From the NCBI GenBank assembly GCA_934249215.1, contig CAKQKN010000147.1:1-9850 (forward strand): a stretch of DNA of 9,850 nucleotides. The letters run 5' to 3'. The first letter of the stretch is position 1. The number at the start of each line of letters is the position of its first letter. Both the position numbers and the translations under genes were made by a program. The notes under the pieces were generated by a model. The model worked only from the letters and a program-made list of their open reading frames with translations, ran no database searches and was not told the DNA's origin. Source of the stretch: an uncultured Clostridia bacterium (GTDB lineage: Bacteria; Bacillota; Clostridia; Christensenellales; Borkfalkiaceae). This document shows positions 1 through 5,939 of the stretch, piece after piece.

Positions 1-901
1 CTACGAAGGGGAGTGCCTCGGGTTTGTCGAGATCGCAAATGGTTTCGCCGATGTTGATTTTATCGATACCGTTGATCGCGACGATATCGCCGATTTCTCC
101 GACTGGCACTTCGACGCGTTTAAGCCCTTCGAACTGATAAAGTCTTGCGACCTTGCCTTGTCCGAAAGTGCCGTCCGTATGGCAGACGGAAACGGGCTGT
201 CCGACGGTAATCTTGCCGCGAACGATTTTACCGATTCCGATTCTTCCGACGTATTCGTCATAGTCGATATTACAGATGATCGTCTGGAGCGGCATATCGG
301 GTTCGCCCTCGGGTGCGGGAACTTCCTCGAGAATTGTGTCGAGCAGGGGCGCCATATTCACGCCTTCGTCGTCCATAGATTTTTTCGCCCAGCCGAGCTT
401 CGCGCTCGCATAGACGGTTTTGAAGTCCAGCTGATCGTCGTTCGCTCCCAGATCGATGAACAGGTCGATTATGCCGTCGATTGTTTTGTTGACGTCGCCG
501 CCTTTATCGATCTTATTAATGACGACGACGGGTTTTTTGTTCAGATTAAGCGCCTTTTTGAGAACGTATCTCGTCTGCGGCATAACACCTTCGACCGCGT
601 CCACGAGCAGAACGACGCCGTCTACCATCGATAGAATACGTTCGACTTCGCCGCCGAAATCCGCGTGGCCCGGGGTGTCTACGATATTGATTTTCGTGCC
701 GTTATAGTGCACGGCAGTGTTTTTCGCGAGAATGGTGATGCCTCTTTCTCTTTCGAGATCGTTGCTGTCCATAACGCGTTCCTGAACGACTTCGTTCTTT
801 CTGAAAACGCCGTTCTGTTTCAGAAGTGCGTCGACGAGCGTCGTTTTGCCGTGGTCGACGTGTGCAATGATTGCAATGTTTCTTATGTCGTTTCTTTTCA
901 T
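1..901 (-). CDS. typA: TypA/BipA ribosome-associated GTPase, N-terminal 300 residues (cut by window edge)
   Basis: This is a translational GTPase related to EF-G/LepA that binds the ribosome and supports ribosome assembly, stress and cold adaptation (family knowledge). Read on the minus strand from the ATG at 901-899, the frame is open to position 1 with no stop. The protein begins MKRNDIRNIAIIAHVDHGKT, giving the G1 P-loop at about residues 14-21. Further G motifs are RERGIT (G2) near 51-56, DTPGHADF (G3) at 75-82, NKID (G4) at 129-132, and a YASAKLGW stretch in the G5 position. From about residue 200 a beta-barrel domain II starts (DYDEYVGRIGIGK). These motif variants fit TypA better than EF-G or LepA. 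The C-terminal half lies outside the window. An AGAGAGAG-like stretch just upstream could be a weak ribosome site. The gene is transcribed divergently from the thioesterase gene. Confidence 0.95.
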   Translation of the reverse strand, partial: MKRNDIRNIAIIAHVDHGKTTLVDALLKQNGVFRKNEVVQERVMDSNDLERERGITILAKNTAVHYNGTKINIVDTPGHADFGGEVERILSMVDGVVLLVDAVEGVMPQTRYVLKKALNLNKKPVVVINKIDKGGDVNKTIDGIIDLFIDLGANDDQLDFKTVYASAKLGWAKKSMDDEGVNMAPLLDTILEEVPAPEGEPDMPLQTIICNIDYDEYVGRIGIGKIVRGKITVGQPVSVCHTDGTFGQGKVARLYQFEGLKRVEVPVGEIGDIVAINGIDKINIGETICDLDKPEALPFV

Positions 902-1007
902 CTGTTTATCTCTCTCTTGATAATCTATCGATCTGTTTGCTTCGATTTTCCTTTCGATCGTCGGCGAGTCCGAATGGCTCGGCTTCGCCCGCATTTTTAA
1001 CCGAATA

Positions 1008-1037
1008 ATTATATTATCATGCGTAATAAAATGTCAA
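1008..1037 (-). promoter_or_regulatory. Housekeeping-type promoter for typA
   Basis: On the minus strand a perfect TTGACA (1037-1032) is followed after 18 bases by a perfect TATAAT (1013-1008). An overlapping TGATAATAT also gives an extended -10 look. The predicted transcript starts near 1001, leaving a leader of about 100 nt before the ATG at 901. The leader contains a modest G/C-rich inverted repeat around 960-990. Assignment to the vegetative sigma factor is by consensus only. Confidence 0.75.
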
Positions 1038-1148
1038 ATATTTTTAATTCGCCAGATAATTTTTGTTGTTTGAAATAATAAATTTTTTGTTTCGAAATCA
1101 ACTTTTTGTGCCGAAAACGTTTTGATTTTTGCCGAAGCATTCAGAAAG

Positions 1149-1177
1149 TGGACAAAAACGAAAGGTGGTGCTAAAAT
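1149..1177 (+). promoter_or_regulatory. Promoter for the acyl-ACP thioesterase gene
   Basis: TGGACA (1149-1154) and TAAAAT (1172-1177) are separated by 17 bases on the plus strand, each one mismatch from consensus. Transcription would start near 1184, giving a very short leader before the ATG at 1205. The AAAGGTGGTG at 1161-1170 looks like a ribosome site but lies inside the promoter spacer and too far from the start. AGGA at 1192-1195 is the better-placed ribosome site. Confidence 0.6.
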
Positions 1178-1204
1178 AAAGCGGTAAAAACAGGATGAAG
1201 TGGT

Positions 1205-2038
1205 ATGGTTATGTCCGAAGATGTAAAAAATCATGAAAACGTCGGCATCGGAAAAGTTTCGAAAGGCGCTTTGCGCAGCGACGAGTTTTTTCAAGACAAC
1301 GATGAGAACGGCGAAATTTTGCACGACGAAAAAAGCAACCGCTTTGAAATTTCGACCTATTGTACCGACAATCTGTCGGGCAGTCTGAATGAAGTCAAGC
1401 CCACGGGCGTGCTCGATCTGTTCCAGACCGTGGCGGGAATGCATGCGGCGGCCCTCGGTGTATCGATGACAGATCTTATGAATAACGGTCGTTGCTGGGT
1501 GCTCGAATCGGTCGTTTATGAATCGATTTTTCCGATATCGGCGCACTCACGCGTGTCCGTCAAAACTTGGTTTCATAAGCCCGGGCGGTTGTTCTGCTGC
1601 AGGGATTATTCGATATGCGACGAATCGGGTGCCGAACTCGTCAAGGGTACGTCGCGCTGGCTGGTGATCGACGTAAAAACGCGCAAGCCCGTTCTCAACG
1701 CGATAGATTACGGGTACGATGGCTCGGACGAGCGGAATTTTGTCGAGCATAATAAGATAAGATTATCGTTCGAAAACGCCGAAACGCTCGGTCGTTTTAC
1801 CGTCGGGAAAAGTTCGTCCGATATCGTCGGACACATGAACAACACGCGCTATGCCGACGTGATATTCGAGTTCTTTCCGTGCGCGCTTGAAAAGTTGCAG
1901 GTCGATTACGTGAAAGAGTGCAAAGTCGGCGAAACTCTCGAAGTGAAAAAACTCGATGACGGCGACAAAATTTTCGTCGAGGGGAACGTTTCGGGCGAAC
2001 GCAGATTCGTCGCGGAACTTGTTCTTGCAAAAAGATAA
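1205..2038 (+). CDS. Acyl-ACP thioesterase, FatA/FatB type (double hotdog)
   Basis: Predicted to hydrolyse acyl-acyl carrier protein to free fatty acid in the cytosol, the family reaction of bacterial relatives of plant FatA/FatB. After a polar N-terminal extension of about 45 residues, the first hotdog domain runs from roughly 46 to 165. It has FQTVAGMHAAALGVS (73-87), CWVLESVVYES (97-107) and TSRWLVIDVKTRKPV (149-163), all typical of this family. The second hotdog starts near 185 and holds the active-site motif SDIVGHMNNTRYAD (205-218), with D206 and H210. The usual motif is D-x-N-G-H-x-N-N, and here the position two before His is Val208 instead of Asn. Length (277 aa) is slightly above the usual bacterial 240-260 because of the extension. 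An alternative ATG at 1211 would remove two residues. The gene appears monocistronic. Confidence 0.88.
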   Translation: MVMSEDVKNHENVGIGKVSKGALRSDEFFQDNDENGEILHDEKSNRFEISTYCTDNLSGSLNEVKPTGVLDLFQTVAGMHAAALGVSMTDLMNNGRCWVLESVVYESIFPISAHSRVSVKTWFHKPGRLFCCRDYSICDESGAELVKGTSRWLVIDVKTRKPVLNAIDYGYDGSDERNFVEHNKIRLSFENAETLGRFTVGKSSSDIVGHMNNTRYADVIFEFFPCALEKLQVDYVKECKVGETLEVKKLDDGDKIFVEGNVSGERRFVAELVLAKR

Positions 2039-2308
2039 CTGTTGGCGTATGGGTTAAAACTTGCGTCAAGAAAGCCTTTTTAAGGCCGATAAAAAAACGG
2101 AAACAAGTTCCGCGTATAATTTTGCTTTTATTGTCAAAACTATCGTTATCGGACTTATAGCCCGCTTTTTATGTTTGTTCGTTAAGTTTTTCGCGTACGT
2201 AATTTAGAAAACATTCGGCAAATTATCCGACGACCGCAACGCTTTTGCGGATAGCCGGAAATGAGAAAAGTTCGTTTCCCGTAAGAAACAGTACATAGGG
2301 AGGCGAAT
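2039..2308. other. Intergenic region between thioesterase and sigG
   Basis: No gene is seen in this AT-rich 270-base stretch. It holds a short stem GCCTT/AAGGC (2074-2086) without a downstream T-run, so the end of the thioesterase transcript is unclear. It also holds a candidate forespore promoter (2114-2142), the 13-base word TCGGACTTATAGC at 2149-2161 that recurs at 5980-5992, and a small hairpin CCGCAA/TTGCGG around 2231-2248 in the sigG leader. Confidence 0.6.
2114..2142 (+). promoter_or_regulatory. Candidate sigma-F/G-type promoter for sigG
   Basis: GTATA (2114-2118) matches the forespore -35 pattern GYWTA. GTCAAAACTA (2133-2142) matches the sigma-F -10 pattern GGNRANAMTW at all defined positions but one. 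The spacer is 14 bases, about one shorter than usual. Bacillus spoIIIG (sigG) is first transcribed by sigma-F and then by sigma-G, so such a promoter is expected. No good vegetative promoter was found here. The leader would be about 160 nt. Confidence 0.33.
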
Positions 2309-3094
2309 ATGATCGGCAAAGTAAAAGTGTCGGGAATCGACACGAGCAGTCTTAAAAATCTCGGACGAAAGAAAAGCGAAGAACTGATGCTTCGGATAAA
2401 AGCGGGCGACGAGCAAGCGAAAGAAGAGTTCATAATGGGTAATCTCAAACTTGTTCTTTCGGTGATAAAACGCTTTCAGGGCGCGAAAGTTTCCGCCGAC
2501 GATATGTTTCAGTCTGGGTGTATAGGGCTTATAAAGGCGGTCGAGAATTTCGACGTTACGATAGGCGTTTGTTTTTCGACTTACGCCGTTCCGATGATCA
2601 TCGGCGAAATCAAGCGAATACTTCGGACGACGAACGGTCTGCGCGTTCCGCGCAGCATAAGAGATTCGGCGTTTCGCGCTTTAAAAATCAGGTCTGAAAT
2701 CGAAAAGTGCGGCGCCGACGTTACGATGGCGCAGATCGCGGAAAAAATGAACGTGGAAGAAAAAGAGGTCGTTTACGCTCTGGACGCAATATCCGATCCC
2801 GCGTCTATTTACGATCCCGTCTACAACAAGTCGGGCGACACGATCGAACTTCTCGATCAACTCAAAGACGAGCGCGACACCGACGAAAAATGGACGGAAA
2901 AAGTCGCTCTCGAAAGCGCGTTCTCAAAGCTCGGCAAGCGCGAAAAAACGATTATCTACATGCGTTATTACGAGGGCAAAACCCAGACGGAAATATCGGG
3001 CGAAGTCGGGCTTTCTCAAGCGCAGGTTTCGAGACTTGAAAAACTCGCGCTTTCGTTTATGCGAGAAAAATTGTCGCTCGACGGAGTAAGATAA
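2309..3094 (+). CDS. sigG: RNA polymerase sporulation sigma factor SigG
   Basis: Late forespore-specific sigma-70-family factor that directs transcription of genes for spore DNA protection and germination. The N-terminus KVKVSGIDTSSL (4-15) is the SigG signature, which other sporulation sigma factors lack. Region 2 follows (about 40-110): GNLKLVLSVIKRF, the core-binding DDMFQSGCIGLIKAVENFD, and STYAVPMIIGEIKRILR. The usual DNNPIRVSRS that follows is TTNGLRVPRS here (107-116). Region 3 spans about 115-190, and region 4 (200-252) contains the helix-turn-helix TEISGEVGLSQAQVSRLEK (227-245). Length (261 aa) is normal. The start is fixed by GGGAGG at 2298-2303, five bases upstream of the ATG. Unlike Bacillus, no spoIIGA-sigE lies directly upstream. 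The gene is followed by its own terminator. SigF is the main alternative, but the N-terminal signature argues for SigG. Confidence 0.9.
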   Translation: MIGKVKVSGIDTSSLKNLGRKKSEELMLRIKAGDEQAKEEFIMGNLKLVLSVIKRFQGAKVSADDMFQSGCIGLIKAVENFDVTIGVCFSTYAVPMIIGEIKRILRTTNGLRVPRSIRDSAFRALKIRSEIEKCGADVTMAQIAEKMNVEEKEVVYALDAISDPASIYDPVYNKSGDTIELLDQLKDERDTDEKWTEKVALESAFSKLGKREKTIIYMRYYEGKTQTEISGEVGLSQAQVSRLEKLALSFMREKLSLDGVR

Positions 3095-3109
3095 AAGTGT
3101 TTGAAATAT

Positions 3110-3148
3110 GCAATAATCGACCTATAGCGCGGTTATTGCGTATTTTTT
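3110..3148 (+). terminator. Intrinsic terminator of sigG
   Basis: A 10-bp stem (3110-3119 with 3130-3139, one T-G wobble) closes a loop ACCTATAGCG and is followed by TATTTTTT at 3141-3148. It lies 15 bases after the sigG stop codon. Confidence 0.85.
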
Positions 3149-3479
3149 ATCCAAAAACGAGCAAGTTTTGCGCCTTAAGCCGCGAGATAAACTCTCGCCG
3201 AACGTTCTTGCGTTGCAAGTATATTACGGTTGCGACCGTATTATAATCGTAAGGCGAATCAAATCGTTTGCAAAATGAAGACAAGTATTATATAATGGTC
3301 AGAGGTGCGAAAAAACTCAGGCGGTCGTCCGAACGTTTTTTAACATGAAAAGGGAGTGAAGAACGGGCGTTTTTCGCGCTTTTTGCGTCAAAGGATATTT
3401 TTTAACAGCGTTATCGTTTTTTTGCCGAAGATTGAAAAGAATTTTTCGGTTCGTGCATAACGCAGACAGGAGTAAATAG
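3149..3479 (+). other. Structured intergenic region and long pyk leader
   Basis: No convincing gene is seen. Upstream of the pyk promoter lie two inverted repeats: GCGAGA/TCTCGC (3182-3187 with 3193-3198, 5-base loop), and a longer one at 3220-3245 with 11-base arms, one mismatch and a TGCG loop. Downstream of the predicted start site (about 3303) is a leader of about 180 nt with T-rich blocks and a CCGAA/TTCGG pair around 3425-3450. AGGAG at 3468-3472 is the pyk ribosome site. No known riboswitch was recognised. Confidence 0.5.
3268..3296 (+). promoter_or_regulatory. Promoter for pyruvate kinase gene
   Basis: TTGCAA (3268-3273), a 17-base spacer and a perfect TATAAT (3291-3296) form a vegetative-type promoter. 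It sits 23 bases after the inverted repeat ending at 3245, which could be an operator. The -10 context ATTATATAATG is nearly identical to those of the scfA and secD promoters in this window. Confidence 0.75.
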
Positions 3480-4886
3480 ATGAAAAAGACAAAAATTATC
3501 TGCACGTTGGGACCTGCGTCGAGCGACAAAAAAACCATTTCCGCAATGGCGGACGCCGGAATGAACGTTGCCCGGCTCAATTTTTCGCACGGCGATCACG
3601 AAGATCACGCTCGCAGAATCGCTCTCGTCAAGCAAGTCCGCGAGGAAAAGAAAGTGCCCATCGCGATTCTTCTCGACACAAAGGGACCCGAACTTCGCAT
3701 AGGCGCGTTCAAGTGCGGAAAAATCACCCTTGCGAAAGGTGACAGATTCACTTTCACTTCGCGCGAAGTGGACGGCGACGAGAACTGCGTTTCCGTTACA
3801 TACAAAAAAATCGCGTCCACGATGGAACGCGGCGACAAGATTTTGCTCAATAACGGGCTTATGGTTTTCGTCGTGGATAAGGTAAGCGGCGAGGACGTCG
3901 AATGCATCGTCGAGGTCGGCGGCGAACTTTCGAGCCGCAAGTCGATGTTTTTCCCCGATAAGAATCTCGAGTTTGACTTTTTATCGGAGAAGGACAAGGA
4001 CGATTTGCTTTTCGGAATCGAACAAGGTGTGGATTTCGTCGCGCTTTCTTTCGTTTCGCGGGCGCAGGACGTCATCGACGCAAAGACTTTTCTTAAGGAA
4101 AACGGCGGCGAAAAGATCGACGTCATCGCGAAGATCGAAAGCCGCACGGGTGTCGATAATCTCCAGGAAATCATGCGCGAATCGGACGGCATAATGGTCG
4201 CCCGCGGCGATCTCGGCGTCGAAATTCCATACGAAGAACTTCCCGACGTCCAGAAAAATATGATAAATCAGTGCCGGATTTACGGCAAAAGGGTAATCAC
4301 CGCAACCGAAATGCTCGAGTCGATGATTCATAACCCGCGCCCCACGCGTGCGGAAATTTCCGACGTCGCGAACGCCGTTTACGACGGAACTTCCGCCGTA
4401 ATGCTTTCGGGCGAAACGGCGGCGGGCGAATATCCCGTCCGCTCGGTCGACGCAATGGCAAAAATAGTCGAGCGCGCCGAAAACCACGTCGAATACATTC
4501 AGCAGATCGACAAATTCGCGATCAAAACTTCGGGCGAGGCGCTGTCGCACGCGGCAAGCCTTCTCGCTAACGATCTCGGCGCGAAAGCGATCGTCGTCTG
4601 CACCCGCACGGGTAGTACGGCGAGAATGGTGTCCCGTTTCCGCCCGAACATTCCCATAATCGGGCTTACGACCGACCCTTGCGCATATCAGAAACTCGCG
4701 CTCAGCTGGGGCGTTCAGCCTTTCAAGGCGGACGAATACGGCTCGATCGACGTGTTATTCTATTTCGCGAAAGTCGCCGCGCTTAAAAGCGGATTTCTGA
4801 AAAAAGGCGACAAAATCGTCATAACGGGCGGTTCACCGAACGGCAAAAGCGGAAACACGAATCTTATCTGCGTCGAAACTCTTTAA
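3480..4886 (+). CDS. pyk: Pyruvate kinase, short form
   Basis: Catalyses the last glycolytic step: phosphoenolpyruvate + ADP to pyruvate + ATP, in the cytosol. Barrel and active-site motifs are present: NFSHG (34-38) and LDTKGPE (65-71) for potassium and phosphate binding, AKIE with the catalytic Lys at 218, ARGDLGVE (241-248) with the metal ligands, and TATEMLESM (274-282). The C-terminal regulatory domain (about 350-468) ends normally. At 468 aa it lacks the PEP-utiliser-like C-terminal extension found in Bacillus enzymes. The B-domain hinge is unusual: the common DDGL is NNGL (124-127), and the common GVNLPG stretch reads SMFFPD (155-160). The start is supported by AGGAG seven bases upstream. 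The gene stands alone, without pfkA beside it. Confidence 0.97.
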   Translation: MKKTKIICTLGPASSDKKTISAMADAGMNVARLNFSHGDHEDHARRIALVKQVREEKKVPIAILLDTKGPELRIGAFKCGKITLAKGDRFTFTSREVDGDENCVSVTYKKIASTMERGDKILLNNGLMVFVVDKVSGEDVECIVEVGGELSSRKSMFFPDKNLEFDFLSEKDKDDLLFGIEQGVDFVALSFVSRAQDVIDAKTFLKENGGEKIDVIAKIESRTGVDNLQEIMRESDGIMVARGDLGVEIPYEELPDVQKNMINQCRIYGKRVITATEMLESMIHNPRPTRAEISDVANAVYDGTSAVMLSGETAAGEYPVRSVDAMAKIVERAENHVEYIQQIDKFAIKTSGEALSHAASLLANDLGAKAIVVCTRTGSTARMVSRFRPNIPIIGLTTDPCAYQKLALSWGVQPFKADEYGSIDVLFYFAKVAALKSGFLKKGDKIVITGGSPNGKSGNTNLICVETL

Positions 4887-4941
4887 GTCGGGTTTTGCCG
4901 AGCCGGGCGTCTGTTTTTGTGCTTGTATCACGCGTTTGTTT

Positions 4942-4970
4942 TTGTTCTTGCGCGCGGAAAAGTTTATTAA
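4942..4970 (+). promoter_or_regulatory. Weak candidate promoter upstream of the TIGR04086-like gene
   Basis: TTGTTC (4942-4947), 17 bases, then TATTAA (4965-4970). Both boxes are two mismatches from consensus. If used, transcription would begin near 4977, directly at the nested hairpin, which would then be a 5' leader or attenuator of the membrane-protein gene. The alternative is that this gene is reached only by read-through from pyk. Confidence 0.3.
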
Positions 4971-4980
4971 GTTTTAACTC

Positions 4981-5050
4981 AAAAAGTCGGCTTATAGGTT
5001 GTTTATCGGGCGTTTCTTGCTCGATAACGCGGCAGCAAAGCCGACTTTTT
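4981..5050 (+). terminator. Nested hairpin: likely pyk terminator or leader attenuator
   Basis: A perfect 13-bp outer stem joins 4981-4993 (AAAAAGTCGGCTT) to 5038-5050 (AAGCCGACTTTTT). Inside it, TTATCGGGC (5003-5011) pairs with GCTCGATAA (5019-5027), giving nine pairs with one wobble and a 7-base loop. The A-tract/T-tract arms resemble a bidirectional intrinsic terminator. The 44-base interior is much longer than normal and the element lies 95 bases after the pyk stop. Termination is the most likely role. Confidence 0.6.
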
Positions 5051-5101
5051 ACGTATAAAATCCGACTTCGGATCATAGACTTAACCGTGAGGTAAAACCG
5101 T

Positions 5102-5494
5102 ATGTCTTTCGGACGAACGGATGGTAAATTGTGGCTAAGGGCGTTGATCGGGTTCGTTTGTTCCGCGATCGTCGCGCTCGTTTTATTGCTTATTCTTACC
5201 GGCGTCGCGACTTTTGCGGGCGCGAACAAAACGGCGGTAAAAGCGTTTGCCGTCGCCGTAAACGTCATTGCGACGGGTGCCGCGGCGTACGTGATAGCGG
5301 ACGGAAAGAGGGCGCTTTTGAACGGCGTAATCTCGGGAATCGTTGCTTTTCTCGGCATTTTCGTCGTTTTTCTTATCTTCGGCGGTCTGAAATCTTTTTC
5401 CGATTATCTTCTCGATTTTCTCTTCACCGTCGTTTTCGCGCTCGTTTTTTCAATTATTTTCGTCAATTTCAAAAAAGCGCACGATAATTGTTGA
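5102..5494 (+). CDS. TIGR04086-like four-helix membrane protein
   Basis: Small integral membrane protein of unknown function. Four hydrophobic helices lie at about 14-38, 46-66, 73-95 and 101-122, with a short basic C-terminal tail (FKKAHDNC). There is no enzymatic motif. The segment GAAAYVIADGKRALLNGVISGIVAF (59-83, helix 2 end to helix 3), with its small residues and the G-K-x-x-L-L-N-G-x-x-x-G core, matches the pattern I recall for the TIGR04086 (YrzE-like) family. Its length of 130 aa and its position just before SCIFF also fit. GAGG at 5089-5092, nine bases before the ATG, supports the start. The scfA -35 box overlaps its stop codon. The family call is from pattern and context; a function is not known. 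Confidence 0.75.
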   Translation: MSFGRTDGKLWLRALIGFVCSAIVALVLLLILTGVATFAGANKTAVKAFAVAVNVIATGAAAYVIADGKRALLNGVISGIVAFLGIFVVFLIFGGLKSFSDYLLDFLFTVVFALVFSIIFVNFKKAHDNC

Positions 5495-5519
5495 AAAAAT
5501 AAGACGAATATTATATAAT
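5491..5519 (+). promoter_or_regulatory. Promoter for the SCIFF peptide gene
   Basis: TTGAAA (5491-5496), 17 bases, TATAAT (5514-5519). The -35 box overlaps the stop codon of the upstream membrane-protein gene. Transcription would start near 5526, giving a leader of about 50 nt, so the peptide gene can be expressed independently of its neighbour. Confidence 0.8.
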
Positions 5520-5576
5520 AATGCCAGAAAATTCTTGAGCGCCTTTTGAGGTGTTCCGAAATACGGAGGCTAAATC

Positions 5577-5741
5577 ATGAAAAGAATCAAAACCGTAGCC
5601 GTTGCAGCAAAGAAATCCGTCGTCGGATGCGGCGAATGCAGAAGCACTTGCCAATCGGCTTGCAAAACCAGCTGCACCGTCGGCAATCAGTCTTGCGAAA
5701 AACAGACGAGAGAAAGAAAAGAAAAAGAAATTCTCGCTTAA
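5577..5741 (+). CDS. scfA: SCIFF ranthipeptide precursor (six cysteines in forty-five residues)
   Basis: Ribosomally made precursor peptide modified by the radical-SAM enzyme encoded downstream. The 54-aa product starts MKRIKTVAVAAKK and has six Cys at 18, 21, 25, 29, 33 and 40 in the family pattern GCGEC-x3-C-x3-C-x3-C-TVGNQ-x-C. In the characterised homologue CteA, the fourth Cys is linked to the Thr just after the fifth Cys. By alignment that is Cys29 to Thr34 here. A GGAGG at 5565-5569, seven bases before the ATG, is the strongest ribosome site of the locus and fits a highly made substrate. Typical SCIFF peptides end a few residues after the last Cys. This one continues with a charged tail of 14 residues (QTRERKEKEILA at its end). 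It is flanked by its own promoter and a downstream terminator-like hairpin. Confidence 0.95.
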   Translation: MKRIKTVAVAAKKSVVGCGECRSTCQSACKTSCTVGNQSCEKQTRERKEKEILA

Positions 5742-5773
5742 CAAGCGCATATTTTCAAGTTCGAAAACGATTT

Positions 5774-5827
5774 TTCGTTTCCGCGAAAACGAACGGGTTT
5801 TTCCGCTTTGTCGGGAAAACTCTTTTT
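5774..5827 (+). terminator. Tandem hairpins and T-run after scfA (probable attenuating terminator)
   Basis: The first stem is TTCGTTT (5774-5780) with AAACGAA (5787-5793). The second stem pairs 5797-5805 with 5812-5820, nine pairs with one wobble and a 6-base loop, followed at once by TCTTTTT (5821-5827). It lies 55-86 bases after the scfA stop. Partial termination here would give much more peptide mRNA than maturase mRNA. Confidence 0.6.
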
Positions 5828-5865
5828 GCGTGTAAAAAAGGTTATGCGCGCAAACGATGTCGCAA

Positions 5866-5888
5866 GCGATATATTTAGCGATATATTT
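5866..5888. repeat. Short tandem repeat, two copies of an 11-base unit
   Basis: GCGATATATTT occurs at 5866-5876 and again at 5878-5888, in a 12-base period. It lies in the scfA-scfB spacer, outside any supported gene. Confidence 0.7.
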
Positions 5889-5916
5889 TGCAATATGGCT
5901 TGCAGTATTGCGTTTA

Positions 5917-5939
5917 CGAAAAAACGCTGCGTTTTTTCG
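5917..5939. repeat. Near-perfect palindrome in scfA-scfB spacer
   Basis: CGAAAAAACGC (5917-5927) is followed by one T and then its exact reverse complement (5929-5939). It could be a protein-binding site or a stem with a small loop. The A6 and T6 arms resemble a bidirectional terminator, but the G/C core is very short. Confidence 0.6.

Noticed and set aside
1161..1170. AAAGGTGGTG as the thioesterase ribosome site
   Set aside because: It is 35 bases upstream of the ATG and falls within the promoter spacer, so it would not be transcribed from the proposed promoter.
1195..1236. Possible 13-codon upstream reading frame overlapping the thioesterase start
   Set aside because: Its ATG lies inside the ribosome-site region (AGGATG) and no leader-peptide features or regulated codons are evident.
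2074..2086. GCCTT/AAGGC stem after the thioesterase as a terminator
   Set aside because: Only five pairs and no T-run follows on either strand.
3355..3459. Possible leader peptide starting GTG in the pyk leader
   Set aside because: The start would lie within the AAGGGAG ribosome-like sequence, and the 34-residue product has no recognisable attenuator codons or conservation evidence.
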